NCBI GenBank assembly: GCA_001784565.1
Contig: MFRL01000016.1
Span: 1 to 44,181 of the forward strand
Origin: Candidatus Melainabacteria bacterium GWF2_37_15
GTDB taxonomy: Bacteria; Cyanobacteriota; Vampirovibrionia; Gastranaerophilales; UBA9971
Length of the DNA stretch: 44,181 nt
Direction: 5' to 3'
Of the stretch, positions 7,329-16,262 are shown in pieces. Position 1 is the first letter of the stretch, and each line of letters opens with the position of its first letter. The notes beneath the pieces are model-generated. The model saw nothing but the letters and a program-made list of their open reading frames with translations. It was not told the origin of the DNA and ran no database searches. The position numbers were made by a program, and so were the translations under genes.

Positions 7329-8312
7329 TCATTTCTTTCTTGAAAAAACCTCTACATTGAGCTCATGCGTAATATTTGAGCCGAAATACGCCGCACTGGC
7401 TACCATAGCAGCGTTATCTGTGCAATATTTAAATTCCGGTGCATGAACTGTAAAACCGTTATTTTCCTGAGCAAAGAATTTTTTCCTTATCTCGGAATTA
7501 GCTGCAACTCCGCCTGCCAGGGCGATTTTCTTAATATTATTCTCATTCGCTGCTTTTAAAGTCTTTTTTAGCAGAGTTGAGCTTACAATTTCCTGAAAAC
7601 TTGCGGCTATGTCGGCCTTTGGTAAATCCTGTTCTGTATAAGTTTTACAGGTTCGCATTACTGCAGTTTTAAGCCCGCTAAAGCTAAAGTCATAACCGCT
7701 AACATTTGCTTCAGGGAATTTAAAGCTTTCTTTGTTCCCTGTTTGTGCGAGCTTATCAAGTGCAGGCCCTCCAGGATAAGGCAGTCCCAGAAGTCTTGCT
7801 ACTTTATCGTATGCTTCGCCTACTGCATCGTCACGGGTTTCCCCCAGTATTTGCTGGTCCGTGTATGAGTTGACCCTGATAAGTTGGGTATGTCCTCCGC
7901 TTATCAATAAGCAAATAAAGGGTGGCTCGAAAGAACTTTCCAAATAGTTCGCGCAAACATGAGCATTTAAATGATTTACTCCGATAAATGGTTTATCATA
8001 TACAAGGCTCAAAGCCTTTGCGGCATTAAGCCCTACCAGTAAAGCACCCACAAGCCCTGGCCCTGCTGTCCCTGCAAACGCTGTTACATCTTTCATTTCG
8101 ATGCCAGCTTTTTCGCGGGCCTCTTCTATCACAATATTTATGGATTCAAGATGCTTTCTTGCTGCAATTTCAGGTATTACTCCGCCGTATTTTTTGTGGA
8201 TATCTATTTGTGAAGCCACTACATTGGATAGAACTTTTCTGCCATTAAGCACTACAGCGGCTGCGGTTTCATCGCAGCTTGTTTCTATAGCAAATATAAT
8301 CCGGTCTTTCAT
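7329..8312 (-). CDS. tsaD: tRNA N6-adenosine threonylcarbamoyltransferase
   Basis: TsaD transfers the threonylcarbamoyl group to A37 of ANN-decoding tRNAs in the t6A pathway. The N-terminal phosphate loop is FAIETSCDETAAAVV, the metal-binding HxxxH is in GVNHLNAHVC, and GGHTQLIR, GLPYPGGPALDKLA and ALAGGVAANSEIR follow. I chose ATG 8310-8312 (MKDRIIFAIETSCDE), giving 327 aa, the family length. The frame is open to 8420, but those 36 residues overlap the upstream gene and are not family-like. It starts 10 bp after the pilin-like gene stop and is probably co-transcribed with it. Confidence 0.95.
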   Translation of the reverse strand: MKDRIIFAIETSCDETAAAVVLNGRKVLSNVVASQIDIHKKYGGVIPEIAARKHLESINIVIEEAREKAGIEMKDVTAFAGTAGPGLVGALLVGLNAAKALSLVYDKPFIGVNHLNAHVCANYLESSFEPPFICLLISGGHTQLIRVNSYTDQQILGETRDDAVGEAYDKVARLLGLPYPGGPALDKLAQTGNKESFKFPEANVSGYDFSFSGLKTAVMRTCKTYTEQDLPKADIAASFQEIVSSTLLKKTLKAANENNIKKIALAGGVAANSEIRKKFFAQENNGFTVHAPEFKYCTDNAAMVASAAYFGSNITHELNVEVFSRKK

Positions 8313-8322
8313 TGAATGTATT

Positions 8323-9000
8323 CTACGGAGGAGTGACTTCTGGGCCATATATAAGGAAAAAGGCTGAACAACCTCTGCTTGTTGCCTCTGCGCCTGAGTC
8401 TGTAGCACAGGACTGACCATCGTTCAGGCTGCCATAAGGATAAACCGCATAGTCGCTGTTAACCTTTATTATATGTAGAAAATACAGATCTTTTCCGTAC
8501 TCATTAGGTTCTTTTGTGTTATTTACATCTATAGTTAATTCTGCGCATATTATGTTATTTAAGGTGCCTACGGTTCCAGTGCAGGTAGGAGATATAACAT
8601 TAAACCTCCAAAGGCTGCCGTCCATCATTAATGCTGAAGTTTCTCCCCAGCCTGCAGTATTTGTTCCTGCAGCTCCTCCATAAAAATCATAAGTCAGTCC
8701 TGACTGCGAAGCCCAGGTACCTTCTGTAAAAAAGGTCATTACCGTTTTAAAATCATTTCTCATTGTGGTTTCATCGGTGAAATCAATAAAATCCTTGTTT
8801 ACGCATATCTTTTTAACAGCATTGGTTGCTACATTAAATTCCTTTTTCCAGCGGGTATTTAATTGCTTTTGGTCATAGCTCTGTATAAGGCTAGGAATAG
8901 TAAGAGCAGCTATAACTCCAAGGATTCCTATCACAATAAGCAGTTCCGCTATGGTAAAGGCTTTTAGGCAATTTCTTTGTTTGAAATATGTTTTGCACAT
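8323..9000 (-). CDS. Type IV pilin-like / pseudopilin protein
   Basis: The N-terminus has a short basic leader (CKTYFKQRNCLKA), then FTIAELLIVIGILGVIAALTIP, the class III signal cleaved by a prepilin peptidase. The usual Gly before the cleavage site is Ala here; Glu+5 is present. The 200-residue rest is a soluble domain rich in Gly, Asn and Thr, with cysteines near 145, 153, 203 and 211 that may form disulfides. It likely belongs to a type IV pilus or type II secretion pseudopilus, but no assembly gene is nearby. tsaD follows 10 bp downstream. Confidence 0.85.
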   Translation of the reverse strand: MCKTYFKQRNCLKAFTIAELLIVIGILGVIAALTIPSLIQSYDQKQLNTRWKKEFNVATNAVKKICVNKDFIDFTDETTMRNDFKTVMTFFTEGTWASQSGLTYDFYGGAAGTNTAGWGETSALMMDGSLWRFNVISPTCTGTVGTLNNIICAELTIDVNNTKEPNEYGKDLYFLHIIKVNSDYAVYPYGSLNDGQSCATDSGAEATSRGCSAFFLIYGPEVTPP

Positions 9001-9031
9001 TATTATATTTTATAACATTTTTTCTTTTTGG

Positions 9032-9037
9032 TATAAT
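9032..9037 (+). promoter_or_regulatory. Candidate ssb -10 box
   Basis: TATAAT lies 33 nt before the ssb ATG in the 70-bp divergent gap with the pilin-like gene. The -35 element is poor. A ribosome site (AGAGG) is present in the resulting leader. Confidence 0.5.
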
Positions 9038-9070
9038 ATTTTATCGATACAGAAAAAGAGGCATTAATTA

Positions 9071-9400
9071 ATGATAAATTCAGCTGTTATAGTGGGTAGG
9101 ACAGGTCAGGACCCTGAAATGAAATACTTTGAGACAGGAAAAGTAAAAACTTCCTTTTCGATTGCTGTGGACAGATGGAGCAAAAGCGGCAAAAAAACCG
9201 ATTGGTACAGGGTTGAATTATGGGATAAGCAGGCTGAAGTGGCCGGCGAATATCTGAAAAAAGGCAAGCTTGTAGCTGTCGAAGGAAGAATTGATATAAA
9301 TCAATGGACAGACGCTGATGGAAATAAAAGGGAAGCTTTCCTGATTAAAGGCACAAATATGCGCTTGTTAGGCAGCAAAGCAGATATGCCCGCTGAATAA
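9071..9400 (+). CDS. ssb: Short single-stranded DNA-binding protein
   Basis: This 109-aa OB-fold protein shows SSB landmarks: INSAVIVGRTGQDPEMKYFETGK, KTDWYRVELWDKQAEVAGEYLKKGKLVAVEGRI and the aromatic binding residues W and Y/F. It ends at LLGSKADMPAE, without the long flexible linker and acidic DDDIPF-type tip that recruits repair enzymes in most bacterial SSBs. It may therefore be a specialised second SSB. A DUF1537 kinase gene starts 30 bp downstream on the same strand. Confidence 0.9.
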   Translation: MINSAVIVGRTGQDPEMKYFETGKVKTSFSIAVDRWSKSGKKTDWYRVELWDKQAEVAGEYLKKGKLVAVEGRIDINQWTDADGNKREAFLIKGTNMRLLGSKADMPAE

Positions 9401-9430
9401 TGCTGAAAACTTCATGAGGAGTAGCTGGAC

Positions 9431-10696
9431 TTGACTTTAAAAAGTAATATTATAGGTATAATCGCTGATGATCTGACAGGAGCAAATGATACATCTTTGC
9501 AATTCCATTTAAAAGGATGTAATACCCAGATTCTTCTTGATTATTCAGCCGCCCCGCCGAGTAAGATAAATACCCAGGCATGGGCAATAAGCACTGAAAC
9601 ACGGAATAAACCATGCGAACAGGGTGGGGAAATAGTAAAAAGAGCTACGAAAGCCCTTATAGAAAACTTGAATGTAGAATATATTTATAAAAAAATTGAT
9701 TCTACACTTAGAGGTAACATTGCATCCGAATCCCTGGCTGTACTTGAAGTTACGGGCGCCGATGCTGCTGTTATTGTCCCTGCTTTTCCGGCTGAAGGAA
9801 GAACAACTGTTGGAGGTTATCATCTTTTAAAAGGCATGCCCTTGGAAAGAACGGAAGTGGCCAGAGACCCTGTTTTTCCGGTTTATCAGTCACATATTCC
9901 TACATTATTGCAACAGCAGGTGGAGCATCCTGAAATAGTGGCGCATATTCCTCTTATGACTGTAATGAAAGGGGCTGGGCCTATTTTATTCGAGATACAG
10001 CGGCTTGTTAAGGAAAATAAAAAATTAATAGTAATAGATGCTGTAACTACAATAGATATGGAACAAATTGCGCTGGCTATAGAAAAAAGCAATTGCAATC
10101 TTCTGCCATGCGGTTCTGCGGGATTGGCGCAGGTTTTAACCAATTGCTGGCTGCCTGATACAAAATATCAGCACATAACAAAGGTTATACCTGATTTGCC
10201 TGTTTTTATAGTTTCCGGCAGCAAAACACCTTTATCAAAAACCCAGATTAAGAAATTGGCAGAATTTGATGAATTTGATTCATACACCGTCGAGCTTACT
10301 TCAAAAGATATTGTTAAAGAGCCTGGTGATGATCTGATTAATAGAATAAAAGAACATCTGGAAACAGAACAGGTAGTTGCTGTGCATTTCCCGGGCGATG
10401 AAAATGAGCCGGAACATGTTTCGGAACTATTAATGAACTTTCTCGCTTCATTGTGTAAAAAAATAGTAAAAAAAGAGAACTTAATATTTGTATCCGTAGG
10501 CGGGGAAACTTCTTACAGGTGCTGTAATGCAATAGGAAGTACGCACTTGCAGCTTATTGACGAGGTGGAGCCCACAATTCCCGTGTGTCTTGATCATGAA
10601 GCCCAGTGGATTGTTACTAAGTCGGGGAATTTTGGTACACCTAACACACTGGTAAATATAGTAAAGTATTTTAGACAGCATAATGACAACCACTAA
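9431..10696 (+). CDS. Four-carbon acid sugar kinase family protein (DUF1537)
   Basis: Family members phosphorylate four-carbon sugar acids such as D-threonate or D-erythronate. The N-terminal substrate domain begins IIGIIADDLTGANDT and includes KKIDSTLRGN. The C-terminal nucleotide domain has VSGSKTPLSKTQIKKL, VSVGGETSYRCC and TKSGNFGTPNTLV. Length is 421 aa, as usual. The start is TTG at 9431, because GAGGAG lies 9 nt upstream and no nearby in-frame ATG fits. It overlaps the PdxA-family gene by 14 bp; such kinase/dehydrogenase pairs form known four-carbon acid pathways. The actual substrate is not determined. Confidence 0.88.
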   Translation: MTLKSNIIGIIADDLTGANDTSLQFHLKGCNTQILLDYSAAPPSKINTQAWAISTETRNKPCEQGGEIVKRATKALIENLNVEYIYKKIDSTLRGNIASESLAVLEVTGADAAVIVPAFPAEGRTTVGGYHLLKGMPLERTEVARDPVFPVYQSHIPTLLQQQVEHPEIVAHIPLMTVMKGAGPILFEIQRLVKENKKLIVIDAVTTIDMEQIALAIEKSNCNLLPCGSAGLAQVLTNCWLPDTKYQHITKVIPDLPVFIVSGSKTPLSKTQIKKLAEFDEFDSYTVELTSKDIVKEPGDDLINRIKEHLETEQVVAVHFPGDENEPEHVSELLMNFLASLCKKIVKKENLIFVSVGGETSYRCCNAIGSTHLQLIDEVEPTIPVCLDHEAQWIVTKSGNFGTPNTLVNIVKYFRQHNDNH

Positions 10697-11657
10697 AAAA
10701 ATCTTAATAACACTCGGAGATGTAGGAGGCATAGGCCCGGAAATAGTTTTAAAGGCGCTAAATTTTTTTGACCCCGGTAATGTTGTAGTTGTAGGCAGTA
10801 GTGAAGTCTTCTATAAAACAGCTTATGAACTTGATTTGCCTGTACCTAAAAATTTTGAAATTATTGATATTCCATTTGATTTTTCAAAATTAAAACCAGG
10901 AGAGCCGACACCTGAAAATGGTAAACATTCAATGCTTTCTCTTATAAAATGTTGCGAGCTGGCAAAAGATGATATTGCGAGGGCTATAGTTACCGCTCCG
11001 GTTTCAAAAAAATCCATCAACATGGCCGGGTATAATTTTTCCGGACAAACTGAAGTATTAAAAAAATTATTAAAACCAAAAAATGCTGAAATGCTGTTTG
11101 TAGCCGGAGATTTAAGAGTATTACTTTTGACCAGGCATGTAAAGCTTGCAGAAGTGTCACATAGTTTGAAAACAGAAAAGATTTTGGCTTCTATAATTAC
11201 TCTTGTACAGTCGCTTGAAAACGATTTTAATATCAAAAATCCTAAAATAGCCCTTTGCGCATTAAATCCTCATGCGGGAGAGGATGGGATTTTTGGATTG
11301 GAAGAGGAGTATTTTCTTACTCCTGCAGTAAAACAATTGGTGGAAAAATATTCTATTAATGTGGAAGGGCCTTTTCCATCCGATACCTTATGGGCAAAAG
11401 CAGCAAAAGCTTCTTTCAATGGGGAAAAATTGCCATATGATGCGTATGTTGCCTGTTATCACGATCAGGGATTGATTCCGGTTAAAATGCTGGCTATGGA
11501 TACTGCTGTTAATATGACTATAAACCTGCCTGTAATAAGAACCTCCCCCAGTCATGGAACGGCTTATGACATTGCAGGGAAAAACATAGCTGATTTTCAG
11601 AGTATGGTTGAGGCCATAAAGCTGGCAGATAGTATCAGCACTGTGAAGATTTGTTAA
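10683..11657 (+). CDS. PdxA/PdxA2 family phosphate dehydrogenase
   Basis: The family oxidises and decarboxylates 4-phospho-hydroxythreonine (PdxA, vitamin B6) or 4-phospho-D-threonate/erythronate (PdxA2). Landmarks are LGDVGGIGPEIVLKAL, APVSKKSINMAGYNFSGQTE, LLLTRHVKLAEVSHSL, CALNPHAGEDG, ACYHDQGLIPVKML (metal His/Asp) and RTSPSHGTAYDIAGK. Length is 324 aa. Overlap with the DUF1537 kinase favours the PdxA2 role, but it could be the cell's only PdxA. It ends in an AT-rich gap before the hydrolase gene. Confidence 0.85.
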   Translation: MTTTKKILITLGDVGGIGPEIVLKALNFFDPGNVVVVGSSEVFYKTAYELDLPVPKNFEIIDIPFDFSKLKPGEPTPENGKHSMLSLIKCCELAKDDIARAIVTAPVSKKSINMAGYNFSGQTEVLKKLLKPKNAEMLFVAGDLRVLLLTRHVKLAEVSHSLKTEKILASIITLVQSLENDFNIKNPKIALCALNPHAGEDGIFGLEEEYFLTPAVKQLVEKYSINVEGPFPSDTLWAKAAKASFNGEKLPYDAYVACYHDQGLIPVKMLAMDTAVNMTINLPVIRTSPSHGTAYDIAGKNIADFQSMVEAIKLADSISTVKIC

Positions 11658-11746
11658 AAATTTTAAATTTTTATTTTTTTATAGTTAATTTTTTTATTTA
11701 CCGGATTTATATAAATAGGTAAATAAAAAATGAAAGGGATATATTT

Positions 11747-12631
11747 ATGAGGTTAGCAGTATCTGGTTTAGGGAAAGCACTTAGGGAATTTTCACCCTCA
11801 AAGCTAAGAGAGTTTAAAAGAGGCTTTGTTTTTAGGCCTAATAATGAAGTCGCCATTGCACCTTTAGGGGAAAAACTTATTGGAAAAGTGCAAGAACTTT
11901 CTATAAAAACAGCGGATGGAATCGATCTTAACCACTCGTATTACATACCACCTGCAAAGACTAAAAACCCATTTGCTATAGCTTTTTTCCATGGAAATGC
12001 TTCACCTCCTTATTTATTACATGATATTGTAGAAGATCTTGTAAAAATAAAAGATAAACTGGGAATAGGAACGGTAATGCCATGTTATAGAGGTTTTGGC
12101 GGAAATAAAGGTATTCCAAGTGAAAAAGGAATTTATGAAGATGCACGGGCAACTGTTCGTTTCTTAAAAGAAAAGGGTGTTCCGCCGCAAAATATAATAT
12201 CATGGGGATTATCGTTGGGCGGAGTGCCCGCAACAAAAGTCGCTAATAAAAGTTTAATTGCACATAGCACATATAGTACTTACAACAAACTCATGCCTGA
12301 TTATTTAAAGTTTTTACAGGCAATAGGGCAGGTTCCTAAGCCAATACCTTTACTGGATAGGCTTAAAATAGCTATAGTAAGAAAGTCACCCTTCCTTAAC
12401 TTAAACCCTGAAAAAAATATAAGTAAACTAGGTAAAGATACCCAAATTGGAATTTTTCATTCAAAAGCAGACGAGGTCATACCTTATAAAATGGCCGAAG
12501 ATCTTGCTAAAGCAAGTCCGAACCCTAAATTAACACAATTGCATATAGTAGAAGATGGCACTCATCGCTTTGCAAGTGATAAAATGAAAGAAGATATTTT
12601 TAACTTTATTAAACAAGTGACAGGCCGCTAG
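11747..12631 (+). CDS. Alpha/beta hydrolase
   Basis: This is a serine hydrolase of unknown substrate. FFHGNASPPY marks the oxyanion region, GLSLGG near residues 159-164 is the nucleophile elbow (Ser161), SKADEVIPYKMA supplies the acid and DGTHRF the His. The general build resembles the BEM46/ABHD13 branch. A basic N-terminal segment (about residues 1-40) precedes the fold and may contact a membrane, but no clear signal peptide is seen. It stands alone, with AAGGGA before the ATG. Confidence 0.8.
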   Translation: MRLAVSGLGKALREFSPSKLREFKRGFVFRPNNEVAIAPLGEKLIGKVQELSIKTADGIDLNHSYYIPPAKTKNPFAIAFFHGNASPPYLLHDIVEDLVKIKDKLGIGTVMPCYRGFGGNKGIPSEKGIYEDARATVRFLKEKGVPPQNIISWGLSLGGVPATKVANKSLIAHSTYSTYNKLMPDYLKFLQAIGQVPKPIPLLDRLKIAIVRKSPFLNLNPEKNISKLGKDTQIGIFHSKADEVIPYKMAEDLAKASPNPKLTQLHIVEDGTHRFASDKMKEDIFNFIKQVTGR

Positions 12632-12717
12632 AATATTTTTAATATTGCCTCTGTTTATATTTCCCGTTTTTTATAATAAAATTAAACAAAATGAGAAATT
12701 ATAAACGGGGGCTTCAT

Positions 12718-13836
12718 ATGAATAACACGATTTTACACGAAACTAAATCTTATAAATTATCTGAAATCAACCACATTATTGGCGGAATCCTGAATTGTGT
12801 GGGAGAGGATATTGTCATCAAAAAAATAGCGCCCCCAAAACTGGCTGACGCTGATACTCTCGCGCTGGCGCTGTCAGAAGATGAAATCGCTAACCTTTCT
12901 GAATCACAGGCCAGGGCTGCGCTTGTGCCGCTGGGTGTTTCAATCGAAACCATTTCCACAATTGAGGTGGAGAGGCCTAGATTGGCAATGATGAAACTTA
13001 TCCATTTATTTTATATTCCTGTGGATGCGCCTGTCGGCGTTCATCCTACAGCAGTAATTGACCCAACTGCGCAAATCGGCGCAAATGTGTCTATTGGCGC
13101 TAATGTAGTTATTGGAAGAGGAAGTGTAATCGGTGATAACACTAAATTCCTTCCCAATACTTATGTAGGTAAGTTTGTTGAAATCGGCAAAAACTGTCTT
13201 TTCCACCCGGGCGTTAATATCGGGGATTATGCGAAAATAGGTAACAACGTGGTAATGAACCACGGGGCAAGTATTGCTGCGGATGGGTTCAGCTTTGTTA
13301 CAGAAACTGCGGGCAATATAGAAACAGCAAAGCAGCAAGGCAAGGTAGAAGGTGACTTTAGTCAGCAGAAAATCTACAAAATACCGTCTTTAGGTTCTGT
13401 TACAATTTGCGATGATGTGGAAATAGGCGCGAATGCGTGTATCGACAGCGGAACAATTGAAAACACAGTTATAGGTAAGGGTACAAAAATAGATGATCTG
13501 GTAATGATAGGCCATAACTGTAAAATCGGCGAAGGATGCCTGATAGTATCACAAGTAGGTGTATCAGGAAGCGTTGTAATTGGTGACAGGGTTGTATTAG
13601 CTGGCCAGGCCGGTGTTGCAGATCACGTATCAATTGGTGCAGATTCGATTGTTATGGGAAAATCGGGAGTCACCAAGAACTTCCCTGAAAAAAGTATTGT
13701 AATAGGTTCGCCTGCTGTTCACAGAAAGGAATTCGTCAAACAGTTAAAGGGCTTAAAAGATGCAACAAGGCTTTCAGACGAAATTAAAAACCTGAGAAAA
13801 GAAATTGAAGAGCTTAAAAATGCAAACAACAGGTAA
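12718..13836 (+). CDS. lpxD: UDP-3-O-acylglucosamine N-acyltransferase
   Basis: LpxD adds the second acyl chain in lipid A synthesis. The N-terminal uridine-binding domain covers about residues 1-100. A left-handed beta helix of hexapeptide repeats ([28 protein letters not shown] and more) follows, with the catalytic His in [11 protein letters not shown]-terminal helix ([16 protein letters not shown]) closes the trimer. I chose ATG 12718 because GGGGG stands 6 nt upstream; the frame is open from 12691. The product is 372 aa, slightly long for LpxD. It overlaps lpxC and leads the lipid A cluster. Confidence 0.93.
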   Translation: MNNTILHETKSYKLSEINHIIGGILNCVGEDIVIKKIAPPKLADADTLALALSEDEIANLSESQARAALVPLGVSIETISTIEVERPRLAMMKLIHLFYIPVDAPVGVHPTAVIDPTAQIGANVSIGANVVIGRGSVIGDNTKFLPNTYVGKFVEIGKNCLFHPGVNIGDYAKIGNNVVMNHGASIAADGFSFVTETAGNIETAKQQGKVEGDFSQQKIYKIPSLGSVTICDDVEIGANACIDSGTIENTVIGKGTKIDDLVMIGHNCKIGEGCLIVSQVGVSGSVVIGDRVVLAGQAGVADHVSIGADSIVMGKSGVTKNFPEKSIVIGSPAVHRKEFVKQLKGLKDATRLSDEIKNLRKEIEELKNANNR

Positions 13837-14596
13837 AGAAATAACCATATCCGGCAAAGGCTTGATGAGCGGGCGTGAATGCAGCGTGAATCTTTTTCCT
13901 TCAGAAGAAAAGGGCATAAGATTTTATTTGTCAAACAGCAAAACGCCAATTATCGCCTGTGCTGAAAATGTTGTTTCTACTGATAATTGTGTAGTGCTTG
14001 GCAACAGCGAAGGATTAAAAGTTGTATTGGTTGAGCATTTTATGGCGGCCTGCGCATTTGCCGGGATTGACAGCCTGGATGTATGCCTTAGCTCGTTTGA
14101 ACTGCCAATACTTGATGGCAGTGCGGCTGAATGGTATAAAATACTTCCAAATGCTGAAAACATCGAAGAAACTACTTTTGAAAAACCTTTAGCCAGCAAC
14201 AATGTGATGCTTATGCCTGCAAATGAGCTTAAGATTACCTACTGTGTAAATTTCGACCATCCAGAGCTGAAAAACAGGTGGGTATCGTTTGATCTAAGTC
14301 AGGATAAAACTCAGATAATTGAGGCGAGGACGTTTGGATATTTAAAGGATTTGGAAAGATTCCAGCAGGCGGGGATGGCGTTGGGTGTAACGCAGGAGAA
14401 TACGGTTGGTCTTACAGAAGATGGTTATACAACAGCATTAAGGTCGGAGTTTGAGCCTGTAAAGCATAAGATACTTGATTTAATCGGGGATTTATACTTA
14501 ACAGGGATGAACCCGCTTGGGTTTAAGGTGCATATTATTGCCTATAATGCCGGGCATAAGGCGCATGTGGAGTTTGCGCGACTGGTATCGCAGTAA
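13820..14596 (+). CDS. lpxC: UDP-3-O-acyl-N-acetylglucosamine deacetylase
   Basis: LpxC is the zinc-dependent committed step of lipid A synthesis. The zinc and catalytic motifs are complete: VEHFMAA (His and Glu), [13 protein letters not shown] (His and Asp) and [11 protein letters not shown] (catalytic His). LDGSAAEW is also conserved. Length is 258 aa, shorter than the common 300, with the loss spread over surface loops rather than motifs. I chose ATG 13820 inside the end of lpxD (17-bp overlap). In many genomes fabZ follows at once; here 1.67 kb of other DNA intervenes. Confidence 0.93.
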   Translation: MQTTGKEITISGKGLMSGRECSVNLFPSEEKGIRFYLSNSKTPIIACAENVVSTDNCVVLGNSEGLKVVLVEHFMAACAFAGIDSLDVCLSSFELPILDGSAAEWYKILPNAENIEETTFEKPLASNNVMLMPANELKITYCVNFDHPELKNRWVSFDLSQDKTQIIEARTFGYLKDLERFQQAGMALGVTQENTVGLTEDGYTTALRSEFEPVKHKILDLIGDLYLTGMNPLGFKVHIIAYNAGHKAHVEFARLVSQ

Positions 14597-14764
14597 TATT
14601 AAGAAAAACTTTGTTGATTTTGGATTATCCGAAATCAATTGGGTTATTTGAGACAAAATGCAACAAAATGCAACAGTTTTTTAATTTTTTTCATTTTTTG
14701 TTTCTGATAATTCGAAATTCTATGTTTTTGTCAAGGTTCGTTCTGTTATTTCAATTATAGCATA

Positions 14765-14807
14765 GGGTTGGGGGTTTTTAAAGGGGGGAGGGGTTTTATT
14801 GTGGGGG
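14765..14807 (+). other. G-tract cluster with quadruplex potential
   Basis: Five runs of 3-6 G occur within 43 nt (GGG, GGGGG, GGGGGG, GGGG, GGGGG), separated by 2, 8, 1 and 9 nt, in otherwise AT-rich DNA. A G-quadruplex on the plus strand (DNA or RNA) is possible. It lies just upstream of the AlbA_2-like gene. Confidence 0.5.
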
Positions 14808-14827
14808 CTGATCAAAATGTAAAAACT

Positions 14828-14854
14828 GTCATGCTATACTTGTTTCAGCATCTT
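14828..14854. repeat. Degenerate dispersed palindromic repeat
   Basis: GTCATGCTATACTTGTTTCA plus GCATCTT matches the unit at 26147-26173 except for two substitutions that weaken the palindrome. It marks the left border of the insert between lpxC and fabZ. Confidence 0.6.
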
Positions 14855-14872
14855 CAAGAGAGGAGTAAATAA

Positions 14873-15940
14873 ATGAGTGACATACTTCGTAAGATAAATT
14901 CCTTATTGAAAGAAGTAGAGCAAGAATTTTTAGATTTTAAACAGGAACATTATAAAAATAATGCTGATTTTGTACTTGATGTTTTATGTATGGCAAATGC
15001 CGAACATATTGGGGATAGATATATAATTTTTGGAATTGAAAATAATACAAAAAAAATAATTGGAGTTGAAAAAGATGATAATAGAAAAAATCTTCAAAAT
15101 TATATAAATAGTTTAAGGTCATCATTTTTTAATAATTTACCTACAATTATGCTAGATACAGTTGAACTTGATAAACATCAAATTGATTTATTAACAATAA
15201 AAAATAAAAAAAACAGACCTTATTTTTTACTGAAAGATAAACGAGAAGGGAAAAAAACAGTTCGAGCTGGAGTTATATATACCAGAGATGGAGATAATAA
15301 CACGCCTATTGATAACACAGCAGAGCCATTAAAAATTTATAATATGTGGAGAGAGCATTTTAAATTAGATTTAACACCACATGAACGATTTAAAATTTAT
15401 CTTCAAGAACACGATAAATGGTTAAAACAGCCAACTTCCCTTGATAAGTCAAAATACTATTTTGAACAGTTTCCTGAATTTACAATTGAACGTTATACTG
15501 AAGAAGATTGTCAGGATCATGAAGCTTCTTGTTGGTATGGATATAACTTTCAAAAACCTGCTATTTTATACAGTGTGAATTTATCTTATTTTAATACTGT
15601 ATTGTGTGAATATTCATTTGTATCTCTTGACAAAGAAAGATGCTTTTTCCCTTCCTTCATTTCTTCAAGATCTTATGTTAGTGAGCTTTTCCCAGACAAG
15701 AGAAGAGAATTAGCTGAAGCTAGATATTTCTTTGAAAAAGAATTTTACTTTACGCTTAAAGATAATTTATCTTATGAATTATATAAATTATTTAAAAGTA
15801 TGTATAACTATCAGACAATAGAGGATTTTGCTTCGGATCATTGGGCAAAAATGCCGATAAAAGTTTTTAATAATTTAGAAGAGGTAAAACTTGAAATAAA
15901 AAAAATGGGGCTTGGAAAAATTGGTATTCTAGCAAAGTAA
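14873..15940 (+). CDS. AlbA_2/Schlafen-like putative DNA-binding protein
   Basis: Residues 10-150 resemble the AlbA_2 (Schlafen-type, divergent ATPase-like) domain: EFLDFKQEHY, DVLCMANAEHIGDRYIIFGIEN, YINSLRSSFF and AGVIYTRDGDNN. The 200-residue C-terminal part, rich in Tyr, Phe and Lys, was not recognised. Such proteins occur as regulators and in mobile or defence-linked genes. A GAGAGGAG ribosome site precedes the ATG. It interrupts the lpxC-fabZ neighbourhood, is flanked by dispersed repeats and is more AT-rich than the lpx genes, which suggests later acquisition. Confidence 0.65.
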   Translation: MSDILRKINSLLKEVEQEFLDFKQEHYKNNADFVLDVLCMANAEHIGDRYIIFGIENNTKKIIGVEKDDNRKNLQNYINSLRSSFFNNLPTIMLDTVELDKHQIDLLTIKNKKNRPYFLLKDKREGKKTVRAGVIYTRDGDNNTPIDNTAEPLKIYNMWREHFKLDLTPHERFKIYLQEHDKWLKQPTSLDKSKYYFEQFPEFTIERYTEEDCQDHEASCWYGYNFQKPAILYSVNLSYFNTVLCEYSFVSLDKERCFFPSFISSRSYVSELFPDKRRELAEARYFFEKEFYFTLKDNLSYELYKLFKSMYNYQTIEDFASDHWAKMPIKVFNNLEEVKLEIKKMGLGKIGILAK

Positions 15941-16262
15941 CTACAATCAACATTAATAAGACCCTGAAACAAGTTCAGGGTGACAGTTAGGTTCCGAGTG
16001 ACGGAGGCAGCAGGGCAGGCTTATAAGCCACGCTGGATGATGGATTGCTTCGTCGCTACGCTCCTCGCAATGACAGTGCTGCGTTTGTAGGGTTTATTCC
16101 ACATTGGATAGACCCTGAAACAAGTTCAGGGTGACGTGATTGTCTTTATTCCATGCTTGCCAGATTGCCACGTCGGATTTGCTTCGCAAATCCTCCTCGC
16201 AATGACAATTCCGAATTTTTGTAATAACATAAAAGAAAATACGATATAAGGAGTGAAGCACA
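15941..16262. repeat. Composite of dispersed palindromic repeats before fabZ
   Basis: Two identical copies of GACCCTGAAACAAGTTCAGG plus GTGAC (15960-15984 and 16111-16135) each form a CCCTGAA/TTCAGGG hairpin. Between and after them are TTGCTTCGTCGCTACGCTCC and TCGGATTTGCTTCGCAAATC, each followed by CTCGCAATGACA. The inverse of the CCAGCGTGGCTTATAA motif of 6074-6090 is present near 16018-16041. The last 40 bases are the fabZ leader with AAGGAG. No gene is seen. Confidence 0.8.

Larger units (their letters stand above)
14597..14872. other. Intergenic region after lpxC
   Basis: The 276-bp gap contains GATTTTGGA/TCCGAAATC as a hairpin near 14617-14637, a tandem AAAATGCAAC pair near 14656-14675, a G-rich tract and a degenerate dispersed repeat (both listed separately). 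GAGAGGAG before 14873 is the ribosome site of the next gene. No gene is visible. Confidence 0.6.

Noticed and set aside
8313-8420. N-terminal extension of TsaD by 36 residues
   Set aside because: The extension lies within the upstream pilin-like gene and is not family-like; MKDRIIFAIETSCDE is the normal TsaD start.
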